Assembly (NCBI GenBank): GCA_965228785.1
Contig: CBDDIF010000001.1
Span: 3,833,609-3,897,608 of the forward strand
DNA length: 64,000 nucleotides
Reading direction: 5' to 3'
Source of the DNA: Hoeflea_A sp965228785
Lineage (GTDB): Bacteria; Pseudomonadota; Alphaproteobacteria; Rhizobiales; Rhizobiaceae
Shown here: positions 42,552-51,276 of the stretch, piece after piece
Layout: every line of letters begins with the position of its first letter
Numbering within the stretch: position 1 is the stretch's first letter
Notes under the pieces: model-generated
What the model saw: the letters and a program-made list of their open reading frames with translations, nothing else
The model's database searches: none
What the model was told of the DNA's origin: nothing
Translations under genes and position numbers: made by a program

Positions 42552-42605
42552 GCCACCGGTCTCATAATCCGGAAAGAGCGGGTTCGACTCCCGCCTCCGC
42601 AACCA
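42530..42605 (+). tRNA. Phage tRNA with CAT anticodon, initiator-like (C1:A72)
   Basis: A full 76-nt cloverleaf. The acceptor is CGCGGAG with CTCCGCA (first pair C1 x A72 unpaired), the D-arm GGCAAACGGTTGAGCC, the anticodon arm CCGGT-CTCATAA-TCCGG, the variable loop AAAGA, and the T-arm GCGGG-TTCGACT-CCCGC, then an encoded ACCA. C1:A72 and a purine-pyrimidine 11:24 pair are initiator hallmarks. Unusual points are A8 instead of T8 and a T31/T39 mismatch where initiators carry the third G:C pair. A tRNA-Ile2 or elongator Met role is the alternative. Confidence 0.75.
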
Positions 42606-42670
42606 CTTGTCTGCGATTTATGAGAGACAAGCGGCCTTGAGTATCAAATCGCGCCCGGCCTGATACTCAA
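42606..42670. repeat. Two inverted repeats between tRNA and terminase
   Basis: CTTGTCT / AGACAAG (42606-42612, 42625-42631) starts directly after the tRNA CCA end and could guide 3' processing. TTGAGTATCA / TGATACTCAA (42637-42646, 42661-42670) is a perfect 10-bp repeat around a 14-bp GC-rich loop, 24 bp before the terminase start. The second may be an operator, an RNA hairpin or part of a packaging site. Confidence 0.55.
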
Positions 42671-42694
42671 CAGCAAGAACGATGGATATCATGT

Positions 42695-43192
42695 ATGGCT
42701 AGCAGAGGCCGCCCCACCATTTTCAGCGAAGAGATTGCCACGCAGGTCTGCACACGTATCGCATCCGGTGAAACGGTCGCCAACATCTGCGAACGAGACG
42801 GCATGCCCACGCGGGACACCTTCTACCGCTGGAAGCGCGAAAAGCCCGGTTTTTCTGACAAAGTAACCCGTGCACGGGAAGAGCGTCTTGAGGCGGACCG
42901 TGAGCGCCTTCAAGAGCTCGCCGATATGGCCCTCAATCCGGATGGGCTCGACCACAACAGGTTGAACACAGCGATCAACGCGATCGACAAGGCTGCACGG
43001 CTTACGGCACCCAAGACACAGCGGCACGAAATCACTGGCAGGGGCGGCGGTCCGGTCCAGCATATCGATCTATCCAATGCGAGCGATGAACAACTCGACG
43101 CCCTTGAATCACTCTTCGGACCACTTGCCGCATCCGGCAGCAATGATGAGAGCGATCAGGGCGGAGAGGGCGAAGCGTCAAGCCGCGGCTGA
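42695..43192 (+). CDS. Terminase small subunit
   Basis: A 165-residue protein with an N-terminal HTH (GRPTIFSEEIATQVCTRIAS, then TVANICERDGMPTRDTFYRW) and a helical oligomerisation part, typical of terminase small subunits that recognise the packaging site. It overlaps the large-subunit start by about 50 bp. Confidence 0.85.
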   Translation: MASRGRPTIFSEEIATQVCTRIASGETVANICERDGMPTRDTFYRWKREKPGFSDKVTRAREERLEADRERLQELADMALNPDGLDHNRLNTAINAIDKAARLTAPKTQRHEITGRGGGPVQHIDLSNASDEQLDALESLFGPLAASGSNDESDQGGEGEASSRG

Positions 43193-44648
43193 GCGGGAGC
43201 GTATTGCCCGCGACTCGGAGCGCATCCGAGATCGCTGCCAATCACTGGCCGGGTTCGTGAAGGAAGCCTGGCATGTGCTGGAGCCAACACAGCCTTACGT
43301 CCACGGATGGCATATAGACGCCATCTGCAAACATCTCGAGGCGATCACCGACGGCACATTCCTCGCGATGGGGTTGCCCAACCGGCTGCTGATCAACGAG
43401 CCACCCGGGACCATGAAATCGGTCCTGGTATCAGTCTTCTGGCCAGCGTTCGAATGGGGCCCGCGTGGCATGCCGTCCATGCGGTATCTGACCACGTCTT
43501 ATTCGGAGAACTACGTCAAGCGCGACAGTCGGCGTATGCGCGATCTGGTCAAGTCGGACTGGTATCGCAGCCTTTGGCCGGAAGTTGAACTCGTAAGATC
43601 GGGAGAGGCCTCCTTCGCCAATACCAAGACAGGGTTTCGGGAAGGCGTTCCGTTCCAGAGCCTAACGGGCGGTCGCGGTGACCGGGTTGTGATCGACGAT
43701 CCGCATTCGACGGAGACCGCCGAGAGTGATGCGGAGCGTAAACGAACAACACGCATCTTTCGGGAATCGGTGCCGTCGCGTGTCAACGACCCAGAGAAAT
43801 CAGCCATCGTTGTGATCATGCAACGGCTGCACGAGGACGACGTCTCTGGCCTGATACTGAAAATGGGTCTCGGCTATCAGCACATCATGCTGCCGATGGA
43901 ATTCGAACCCGAACGGAAATGCCGAACCGCACTCGATTGGGAGGACCCAAGGACCGAGGAAGGTGAGCTGTTGTTCCCCGGTCGATTTCCGAGGGAAGTG
44001 GTCGACCGTGACAAGGTTCCGATGGGATCATATGCGATCGCCGGCCAGTTCCAGCAAAGGCCAACGCCGCGCGAAGGTGGCATGTTCAAGCGGGCGTGGT
44101 TCGAGGGCAAGTTCCTGAACGAGATGCCCATGGACGCACGCTGGGTCCGGCATTGGGACCTGGCTGCCACGAAAAAGAGCAACTCAGCGAGAACGGCGGG
44201 TGTGAAGATGGGAATCCGGCCCGATGGGAGCTTTGTGGTCGGTCATGCTGTCACCGAGCAGCAAGAGGGCGATGCGGTTCGCAAGATCATCAGGGCGACG
44301 GCTGAGTCAGACGGCAGAAACGTTATGATCAGTCTCCCGCAGGATCCTGGCCAAGCAGGCAAGGTCCAGGCCCAGGATTACGTCAAGCAGCTGGCTGGAT
44401 GGAATGTCCGGGCTGAACCGGAGACTGGTAGTAAGGAAACGCGCGCCGAGCCGTTCGCAGCCCAATGCGAAGGCGGCAATGTCTACCTGGTCAAAGGTTC
44501 TTGGGTTGACGACTACATCGACGAGCTTTGCCTGTTCCCGGGCGGGTCGTTCAAGGATCAGGTCGACGCATCGTCCGGTGCCTTTGCCCGCCTGCTGGGT
44601 GAAGACAGTCGCGACGGTCACGAGGTCGAGATCACAGGATTCTACTGA
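43143..44648 (+). CDS. Terminase large subunit
   Basis: About 501 residues from the ATG ATG pair at 43143/43146. The ATPase part has NEPPGTMKSVLVSVFWPAFE (Walker A-like) and DRVVIDDPHSTETAESDAER (Walker B). The nuclease part starts VRHWDLAATKKSNSARTAGV (RNase H-fold Asp) and includes PQDPGQAGKVQAQDYVKQL. It powers DNA packaging at the portal. An earlier in-frame start at 43077 would lie inside the small-subunit gene. Confidence 0.92.
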   Translation: MMRAIRAERAKRQAAAERERIARDSERIRDRCQSLAGFVKEAWHVLEPTQPYVHGWHIDAICKHLEAITDGTFLAMGLPNRLLINEPPGTMKSVLVSVFWPAFEWGPRGMPSMRYLTTSYSENYVKRDSRRMRDLVKSDWYRSLWPEVELVRSGEASFANTKTGFREGVPFQSLTGGRGDRVVIDDPHSTETAESDAERKRTTRIFRESVPSRVNDPEKSAIVVIMQRLHEDDVSGLILKMGLGYQHIMLPMEFEPERKCRTALDWEDPRTEEGELLFPGRFPREVVDRDKVPMGSYAIAGQFQQRPTPREGGMFKRAWFEGKFLNEMPMDARWVRHWDLAATKKSNSARTAGVKMGIRPDGSFVVGHAVTEQQEGDAVRKIIRATAESDGRNVMISLPQDPGQAGKVQAQDYVKQLAGWNVRAEPETGSKETRAEPFAAQCEGGNVYLVKGSWVDDYIDELCLFPGGSFKDQVDASSGAFARLLGEDSRDGHEVEITGFY

Positions 44649-46045
44649 TGGCTGAAGGTTTCGACATCACCGTCAAGCATCCGGACTACCTTCAGTATGC
44701 GGACGCATGGAAAACTATGCGCGCTACGTTGGCCGGTGATGATGCTGTGAAGGCAGAAGGCGAAACGTATCTGCCAATGAAGTCGGCCATGAAGGCGATG
44801 GCTGACAATAGCAAGCAGAAGCACGCTTACGAAGCCTATCGAGACCGGGCCGAATTCCCAGAGATCGTTTCTCCGACGGTTCAAGGGGTCGTCGGGTTGG
44901 CGTTCAACAAGCCGTCCAAGATCGAATTGCCGTCGGCTATGGAATACCTCCGTCAGAAGGCAACCCGAGATGGATTGCCGCTTGACGATCTTCATCGCCG
45001 TTTGGTCATGGAGGTCATGCGGACCGGCCGATACGGTTTGATGCCTGGTGTGGATGGGCAAGGAAACTTCTATCTTGCCGGCTACACCGCAGAGACGATC
45101 TTGAACTGGGACGATCCCGATGGCGGTCTGGGATATCTGACGCTTGATGAGTCGGGACGGAAACGAAACCCCGAGACAAACAAGTGGGAGACAGATAACC
45201 GAATTCGGGAATGCTTCTTCGGCGCGAGCGGCGGCTACGAATCCCGTGACTGGGTCAAACAGAAGGATGCGGACGGCAAGGAGAGGTGGCTTCCGCAAGA
45301 ACCTGAGGGTTCGAGTATCAAGGGTAAGAAACCGCTCGAGTTGATCCCGTTTGTGTTTGTTGGATCGACTGATCTGACACCGTCGCCGGATGATATCCCG
45401 ATGTACGGGCTGGCGAAGCTGGCGCTGCGAGCATATCGCCTTGACGCTGACTATGTTCAGTCCCTTCACATGACCAGCGAGCCGACGCCATACGTCACCG
45501 GCGTTAGCAAAGACAAAGCGCCAAAGACAATCGGCGCCGCCGCCATGTGGGTTCTTGAAGCGGCAGACGCGAAGACAGGCTTTCTGGAGTTCTCCGGACC
45601 TGGACTTGAGGCGCAAAGAGAGGCGATCCAGAGCACTCTTGAGCGGGCGGTTATGTTCGGGGCCCAGATCTTCGTGGATACTCGCCGCACAGCGGAAAGC
45701 GGCGAAGCGAAGAAGATCAGGCTGGGCAATCAGCAATCATCGCTGAAATCCGCTGTACTTGCGGCCGGAGCCGGTCTTGAGCGCGTTCTTCGGCATGCCG
45801 CAGTCTGGGGTGGTCATGATCCCGACGAGGTCAATGTGGCTCCCAATACAGATTTCGTCGATCACATTCTGACCCCGCAGGAAATTGTTGGCCTGGTCGG
45901 TGGTTGGCAATCCGGCGCTTACTCAAAGCAGACATTGTTCGAAAATCTGCAGCGCGGTGAGATCATCGATCCGGAACGAACTTTCGAAGATGAAGAGGAC
46001 CGGATCAACGATGAGCCGGCTCCACTCGGATCGATCGATGAGTGA
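44648..46045 (+). CDS. Portal protein (DUF4055)
   Basis: A 465-residue protein matching the DUF4055 portal family: YADAWKTMRATLAGDDAVKA, TVQGVVGLAFNKPSKIELPS, GRYGLMPGV and GLGYLTLDES. The TGATG overlap with terminase and its location before the MuF gene agree with a portal. It forms the dodecameric gate through which DNA passes. Confidence 0.88.
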   Translation: MAEGFDITVKHPDYLQYADAWKTMRATLAGDDAVKAEGETYLPMKSAMKAMADNSKQKHAYEAYRDRAEFPEIVSPTVQGVVGLAFNKPSKIELPSAMEYLRQKATRDGLPLDDLHRRLVMEVMRTGRYGLMPGVDGQGNFYLAGYTAETILNWDDPDGGLGYLTLDESGRKRNPETNKWETDNRIRECFFGASGGYESRDWVKQKDADGKERWLPQEPEGSSIKGKKPLELIPFVFVGSTDLTPSPDDIPMYGLAKLALRAYRLDADYVQSLHMTSEPTPYVTGVSKDKAPKTIGAAAMWVLEAADAKTGFLEFSGPGLEAQREAIQSTLERAVMFGAQIFVDTRRTAESGEAKKIRLGNQQSSLKSAVLAAGAGLERVLRHAAVWGGHDPDEVNVAPNTDFVDHILTPQEIVGLVGGWQSGAYSKQTLFENLQRGEIIDPERTFEDEEDRINDEPAPLGSIDE

Positions 46046-47754
46046 TGACAGCAAACGAGGAACTGCTTGACCGCTCGATCCGTCACGCGGTCGGATTGCA
46101 GCGCTATTCTGCGGGTGTTGTTCGCAAGATTATCGCTCAGTTGAACCGGGTCGATGAGGACCTTGTCGCCAAACTGCTCAAGCACGACCCAACGGCTGTC
46201 TCGGGATCTTACTCACGAAAACGGCTCGAAAAGCTACTCGAGGCGGTGCGGGACGTAAACACCGAGGCATATGCCACACTGCGAAAGGACCTGAATAGCG
46301 AGCTTCGGGCCCTTGCAACACACGAAGCGAACTTCCAACGCCAGATCGTAAATGCATCTGTGCCGGTGAATCTCGATATCGTGAAGCCATCGTCGGCCCA
46401 GCTGTATGCTGCGGTGCAGGCAAGGCCTTTCCAGGGGAGGCATCTTCGCGATTGGTATCGCGGTCTTGAGCAGGCCGCCCGGGCACGTATCCGCGAAGCT
46501 ATTCGCCTTGGCTTTATCGAAGGGGAGACCATAGACCAGATCGTCCGGCGAGTACGGGGCACTCGGGCACGTCGGTTCAAGGATGGTGTGCTTGAGATCA
46601 ACCGGCGCAGCGCACAGACTGTCGTCCGTACTGCGGTCAACCATACGGCCAACGTTGCCCGGTCCGAAGTATACCGAGCGAATGAGGGCGTCATAAAAGG
46701 GGTTCGCTGGGTTTCGACGCTCGACACCCGAACGTCGATGATCTGCATCAGTCGTGATGGGAAAGTTTTCCCGATCGATGGCGGCCCGAGGCCTCCAGCT
46801 CATCCGAACTGTCGGAGCTCGACTGCGCCGGTTCTGAAATCTTGGAAGGAAATGGGCATCAACCTCCGTGAGGCACCGGAGGGAACGCGGGCGTCAATGG
46901 ACGGCCAGGTACCAGCGTCCATGACCTATGCCGAATGGCTCAAGAAACAGCCGACAAAGGTTCAAGACGAAGCCCTGGGGCCCAGCAAGGGTGCGTTGTT
47001 CAGATCAGGCAAAATGCCTGTTGATCGCTTCGTCGATCAGCGGGGCAGGGAACTCACGCTAGATCAACTCAAGAAGGTAGACCAAGGAGCGTTCGAGAAG
47101 GCTGGGTTGCTAAACCCGGTGAAGCCACCACCAGGTGTGCCGAGAGACGAAGTTGCGCGGTTCCTGCGCAGCCCGAAGCAGCAACGGTCGTTGCTGGAAA
47201 GGCTGGTTGATCGCTTTCCGGACCAACTCAAGTTCGTTCGGTCCGTAAAAAAGCGGGAACGCTGGAAGATTCCCGACAATCCGCTGGTCGCTATCCGGCA
47301 CTACACCAGCCCCGCGTTTCTGGGCATCAATCGACGGATGCGGGAGGGTGTTTCCAGGCTAGAGGATCGCCAATTCACAGCGCTAGCCGGGAATGGCGTG
47401 GACAAGCTGCCATCGCCCCCGAGGAACATCTGGCGCGCTCCGCGCCGGCAGACGGCCGCAGCAGACGCGTTGTGGAGCACAGCCAAGGTTGGAGATGACT
47501 TTGACCTTGGCGATCAGCTGCAATCATTCTCCACTGAGAAGTCGGTCGCGGAAAGCTGGTCCCGAGGGTCCAGACTACTACTTCATGTTGAGAAACCGAG
47601 GCGAGGGGCGTATATTGCGCCGGTAAGTCACTTCGAGAATGAGAAAGAGGTATTGCTACCTGCCGGTCTTCGGTACCGGGTTGCTGACAAGCGCACCGAG
47701 AAGCGAGACGGCGGCGATTTGAGGATCATAGTCCTGGAGATTGTCGATGAATGA
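46045..47754 (+). CDS. MuF head-morphogenesis protein fused to an ADP-ribosyltransferase-like domain
   Basis: A 569-residue protein. Residues about 150-290 are the Mu gpF / SPP1 gp7 domain (ARSEVYRANEGVIKGVRWVS, PAHPNCRSSTAPVL). The C-terminal 160 residues resemble an R-S-E class ADP-ribosyltransferase: Arg about 418 in VAIRHYTSPAF, FST at about 495-497 (LQSFSTEKSVAESW), and the E-x-E motif at about 533-535 (ENEKEVLLPAG). MuF proteins ride in the capsid, so the domain may be injected with the DNA. ATG 46045 follows the portal stop as TGATG, and a GTG at 46042 is also possible. Confidence 0.82.
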   Translation: MTANEELLDRSIRHAVGLQRYSAGVVRKIIAQLNRVDEDLVAKLLKHDPTAVSGSYSRKRLEKLLEAVRDVNTEAYATLRKDLNSELRALATHEANFQRQIVNASVPVNLDIVKPSSAQLYAAVQARPFQGRHLRDWYRGLEQAARARIREAIRLGFIEGETIDQIVRRVRGTRARRFKDGVLEINRRSAQTVVRTAVNHTANVARSEVYRANEGVIKGVRWVSTLDTRTSMICISRDGKVFPIDGGPRPPAHPNCRSSTAPVLKSWKEMGINLREAPEGTRASMDGQVPASMTYAEWLKKQPTKVQDEALGPSKGALFRSGKMPVDRFVDQRGRELTLDQLKKVDQGAFEKAGLLNPVKPPPGVPRDEVARFLRSPKQQRSLLERLVDRFPDQLKFVRSVKKRERWKIPDNPLVAIRHYTSPAFLGINRRMREGVSRLEDRQFTALAGNGVDKLPSPPRNIWRAPRRQTAAADALWSTAKVGDDFDLGDQLQSFSTEKSVAESWSRGSRLLLHVEKPRRGAYIAPVSHFENEKEVLLPAGLRYRVADKRTEKRDGGDLRIIVLEIVDE

Positions 47755-47932
47755 TCATCGCGCGAATTATAGCGTGATCGAGTTATATGCGAACGGGAGC
47801 CGAATGGTCAGCGACTATTCGGAAGCCGACGCTGTCGACGACTACCTGGACCTTCACCCTGGCGCCGATCGCGCCGCGGTTGAGGCAGAACTCAAGCAAA
47901 ACCTCGAGCGTATTCTCTCGGATACGCCGTGA
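47747..47932 (+). CDS. 61-residue protein after the MuF-ART gene
   Basis: MNDHRANYSVIELYANGSRM, then an acidic helical tail (YSEADAVDDYLDLHPGADRA...). It overlaps the MuF-ART stop by 8 bp and the next GTG by 4 bp. It is acidic, small and tightly coupled to a putative toxin-like enzyme, so an immunity or assembly-partner role is conceivable but unsupported by homology. Confidence 0.6.
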   Translation: MNDHRANYSVIELYANGSRMVSDYSEADAVDDYLDLHPGADRAAVEAELKQNLERILSDTP

Positions 47933-48192
47933 CCGACCCTCAACGCTTCAAGGTTATCGAAGGTGGGCCGACCGGAGATGGCGCGGCCAAGCCAAAAGCA
48001 TACCGCCGAAAGCGAGGACAGGTGGAACCTCTGCTGTGCCACATCTGTGAAGAAGATACCGGCGTTGCAACCGCCGTGAGCTTCGAAGCCAAGATGGGCC
48101 GAATGATCCGCGATGGTAAGCCAGAGGGCGGAACCAAAGCGATCTACTGCCTGCATTGCCTGACCCGCGGGAAGGTGACCCGCCTAGTCTAG
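47929..48192 (+). CDS. Zinc-ribbon-like phage protein
   Basis: An 87-residue protein with a GTG start (GTGA overlap). Two CxxC pairs, LLCHICEED and IYCLHCLTRG, flank a 38-residue stretch, which predicts a zinc ribbon. RRKRGQVEP precedes the first pair. Function is unknown. Confidence 0.65.
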   Translation: MTDPQRFKVIEGGPTGDGAAKPKAYRRKRGQVEPLLCHICEEDTGVATAVSFEAKMGRMIRDGKPEGGTKAIYCLHCLTRGKVTRLV

Positions 48193-48332
48193 TAGAAATT
48201 TGAGCAAATTCAGCTTGCTTGGGGCGCGTCGATTTAATTTCGATGCGCCTCTTTCGTGTGTGCGTATCAAAAGGGCGTGGCAGCCCGCAACCGGTTCGGC
48301 GAGGCCGGGCCACAATACGAGGAGAAGTCCCG

Positions 48333-49172
48333 ATGGGAATTCGCGCAATTCTGTCAGCCGAGCAGTTCGAGGAACAGCCGGACGACATCAAAGCCCTGTA
48401 CAAAAAGAGCGGCGACAAGCACGTTCTCGATGTCGAGGGCATCGACGACCATCCGAAGGTGGTGAACCTGAAAACGGCCCACAAGAAAACCAAGGATGGC
48501 TTGAAAACGCTGAAAGACGCAGTGCACGGCCGCGAGGTCGATGAAGATGAGATCTCGGATGATGCCGTTCGCGACGCCGTCGTAAAACTCCGCTCGCGCT
48601 TCGACTTCCTGCCGGATGATTTCGATAAGGATGCGTTCGACACGATGAAGAATGCGGCCGACGGGAAGGGCGGGCAACCTACGCAGGAGCAGCTTCAGGA
48701 GATCAGCGACCGCGTCACCGCGAAGATCGAAAAGAAGTACTCCGACCGGCATACGGCGGAAATTGAGCCTTTGAAGGCCACAAATAACAACCTGCAGAAC
48801 TCACTGAACCGCCTGGTGATCGACGGCGGCCTATCTGCCGCAATGGACGAAGCGGACATCGACGGCAAGCACAAGGCGATCCTGCTTCCGTATCTCAAGA
48901 CCCGAGGCAAGATCACAGTCGAAAATGACGACGGTGCCTTGAACCCGGTTGTCGAGACCGACATGGGCAATGTCAGCTTGAAGGAATGGGTTACGGAATT
49001 CGCCGGAACCGATGAAGGCAAGCAATACGTGGCCAAGTCCGAAGGACCAGGCGCACGTGGCGGAGATGGCAAGGTTGCCAATGGCAAGAGCATGAAACGC
49101 TCTACATTTGACGGACTGCCGGTCGCTGATCGTCAGAAGACTATTCAGGACGGCGTTCAGATCGTCGACTGA
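48333..49172 (+). CDS. Capsid scaffold-like protein
   Basis: A 279-residue, highly charged helical protein (KVVNLKTAHKKTKDGLKTLK..., DRVTAKIEKKYSDRHTAEIE, LKATNNNLQNSLNRLVIDGG). Its C-terminus GKSMKRSTFDGLPVADRQKT is of the type seen in phage scaffolds. It is immediately upstream of the coat gene. The ATG at 48333 has AGGAGAAG upstream, while the open frame from 48219 is non-coding. Confidence 0.78.
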   Translation: MGIRAILSAEQFEEQPDDIKALYKKSGDKHVLDVEGIDDHPKVVNLKTAHKKTKDGLKTLKDAVHGREVDEDEISDDAVRDAVVKLRSRFDFLPDDFDKDAFDTMKNAADGKGGQPTQEQLQEISDRVTAKIEKKYSDRHTAEIEPLKATNNNLQNSLNRLVIDGGLSAAMDEADIDGKHKAILLPYLKTRGKITVENDDGALNPVVETDMGNVSLKEWVTEFAGTDEGKQYVAKSEGPGARGGDGKVANGKSMKRSTFDGLPVADRQKTIQDGVQIVD

Positions 49173-49291
49173 TCCGCGCGAGCATCGCGCATCCCGCTTG
49201 AGCCCGAGGGGCTGAGCAGCTTTTTAGGCCGAGGGCCTTTCCCAAACACCAACCCCAACGAACATCGTTGACCTATTGAAAGGCTATCCCA

Positions 49292-50440
49292 ATGGCTAAC
49301 ACCCTGACGGGTTTGTACCCCGTAATGTACAACGCAATGAACGTGGTTTCTCGTGAACTGGTCGGTCTCATTCCCGCAGTTTCCCGCGATGCCACAGCCG
49401 AGCAAGCGGCAAAGGACCAGACGGTCCGATCGCCGGTCGTCCCGGCCATGGCCGGCGAGGACATTACACCCAACAACATTGCCCCTACTGGCACCGACCA
49501 GACCATCGAGTATGTCGATATCCAGATCACCAAACAGCGGAAGGTGCCTTTCCATCTGACCGGTGAGGAAGAACGGGGACTTGGTTCATCGAACCGCACC
49601 ATCGCCGAGCAGCGGTTTGCCCAGGCGTTCCGCACGCTCACAAACGAGATGGAACTTGATCTGGCGAACCTCTATGTTTCGGCGTCCCGAGCTTACGGCA
49701 CCGCTGGCACCACGCCCTTCGGGACCGGTGACGACATGACTGATCTTTCCGAGTCCCTCCGTATACTGAACGACAATGGTGCGCCGGCATCGGATCGCCA
49801 CGTCGTTCTGGGATCTGGAGCAGTTGCCAAGCTGCTTGGTAAGCAGCCGGGCATGTTCAAGGTGAACGAGGCCGGAAACGACATGGCTCGTCGCTTTGGT
49901 GAAATTGGGCAGACCTTCGGGGCCATGCTGCACCACTCGGGACAGATCCGGCTGCATACTCCTGGAACCGGCAGCAGCTATGCGGTCGACAACGGCGGTG
50001 GATACAGCGCGGGCGACACCACTGTGCATCTGGACACTGGTACCGGCACGCATTTGGCGGGTGACGTTATCTCGTTCGCTGGGGATGCGAACAAGTACGT
50101 TATCGCCACAGGCGCCGCTGGTGACGGCGACAAGGACATCGTCCTGGCTGATCCAGGTTTGCAGCTTGCATTGGCTGACGATGCTGCAGCCACTCTGCAG
50201 GCGGCCTATACCGCAAACATGGTGTTCAGCCGCGATGCCTTCCAGCTCGCAGCCCGGGTGCCTGCCATTCCGACTGGCGGAGACCAGGCCGACGACCGGA
50301 CGTACATCACTGACGAGGTGTCGGGCATCGTGTTTGAGGTTTCGGTCTATCGTCAGTATCGGCAGGTCACCTATGAAGTGGCGGCATGCTGGGGCGTCAA
50401 GGCCGTGAAGTCTGAACACGCTGCTCTGCTGATCGGCTAA
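49292..50440 (+). CDS. Major capsid protein (P22 coat family)
   Basis: A 382-residue protein beginning MANTLTGLYPVMYNAMNVVS, typical of the P22-type coat family. The central insertion around residues 225-290 (GGGYSAGDTTVHLDTGTGTH) corresponds to the extra I-domain of P22-like coats. AAAGG precedes the ATG. Two short hairpins lie in the 119-bp gap before it (AGCCC/GGGCT at 49201-49213 and GGCC/GGCC at 49227-49237, each followed by T runs), possibly tuning scaffold to coat ratios. Confidence 0.85.
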   Translation: MANTLTGLYPVMYNAMNVVSRELVGLIPAVSRDATAEQAAKDQTVRSPVVPAMAGEDITPNNIAPTGTDQTIEYVDIQITKQRKVPFHLTGEEERGLGSSNRTIAEQRFAQAFRTLTNEMELDLANLYVSASRAYGTAGTTPFGTGDDMTDLSESLRILNDNGAPASDRHVVLGSGAVAKLLGKQPGMFKVNEAGNDMARRFGEIGQTFGAMLHHSGQIRLHTPGTGSSYAVDNGGGYSAGDTTVHLDTGTGTHLAGDVISFAGDANKYVIATGAAGDGDKDIVLADPGLQLALADDAAATLQAAYTANMVFSRDAFQLAARVPAIPTGGDQADDRTYITDEVSGIVFEVSVYRQYRQVTYEVAACWGVKAVKSEHAALLIG

Positions 50441-50520
50441 CCCGTCGAGAACTGACAACAAATGAAGTCGCCGGGGGTCAAGGCTCCCGGCGATCTCCAA
50501 TCTATTCGAGGACAATCACT

Positions 50521-50757
50521 ATGCTCATTCCGACCGTGAAGATCGCCCAGGAGGATGGCTTCCTGATCATCAATGAGTCTGACTTCGATCCTGAGAAACA
50601 TCGGTTGTTTGGTGTCGATACCGAACCCGAAGACGACGATCCGCGCTCGGACGACGAACTACGCGCTGCTCTAGAGACGGCCGCTGGAAAGGCACCACAC
50701 CCAAGCATGAAGCGCGAAACCATGCTCGCTAAGCTGGCCGAGCTGGTCACCGAGTAG
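50521..50757 (+). CDS. Small acidic head protein
   Basis: A 78-residue protein (MLIPTVKIAQEDGFLIINES..., very acidic middle, then MKRETMLAKLAELVTE). The N-terminal strand plus C-terminal SAP-like or HeH-like helices are common in small genes between coat and connector. Exact role is unknown. Confidence 0.65.
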   Translation: MLIPTVKIAQEDGFLIINESDFDPEKHRLFGVDTEPEDDDPRSDDELRAALETAAGKAPHPSMKRETMLAKLAELVTE

Positions 50758-50763
50758 AGCCGG

Positions 50764-51273
50764 ATGGCGATCGAGGTCATCGCTGGCTCTGCGACGGCGG
50801 TTGCGTACGACACAGCTGCCAACGCCGACGCCTATTTCACCGCGCGCGGCATAACCGCGTGGACCGGCGACGAAAGCGCCAAGGAGCAGGCTCTGATCAG
50901 GGGCGCTGACTATCTCGAACGCAGGTACCGCGGCCGTTGGGTTGGTGTGAAAGCGACGTCCACCCAAGCGCTTGCTTGGCCTCGAGGGTACATCTCTGAC
51001 ATTGATGGCTACGCGATCGACGCGACCACAGTTCCAGAGCAAGTCAAACGTGCCAACTTCGAGGCTGCGCTTCTGGTGCTGACGGGAACGAACCTCGAGC
51101 CGGTTCTGTCCAGAGGCAACTCCGTCAAGAAGAAGAAGGTCAAGGCTGCAGTGGTAGAGACGGATACTGAATACGTTGCGGGCGCACCGGCGCGTGACGT
51201 GATCACCTCGATCGACGGCCTCCTGGAGGGTTTGGTCGAGGACGACGCATCCGTACCGCTGCTGCGGGCTTGA
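50764..51273 (+). CDS. Head-completion / DnaT-like connector protein
   Basis: A 169-residue protein with ANADAYFTARGITAWTGDES, ADYLERRYRGRWVG and LAWPRGYISDIDGYAI, the pattern of the P22 gp4 / 'DnaT-like ssDNA-binding' phage family. It probably plugs the portal as the first connector ring. Confidence 0.78.
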   Translation: MAIEVIAGSATAVAYDTAANADAYFTARGITAWTGDESAKEQALIRGADYLERRYRGRWVGVKATSTQALAWPRGYISDIDGYAIDATTVPEQVKRANFEAALLVLTGTNLEPVLSRGNSVKKKKVKAAVVETDTEYVAGAPARDVITSIDGLLEGLVEDDASVPLLRA

Positions 51274-51276
51274 CCG

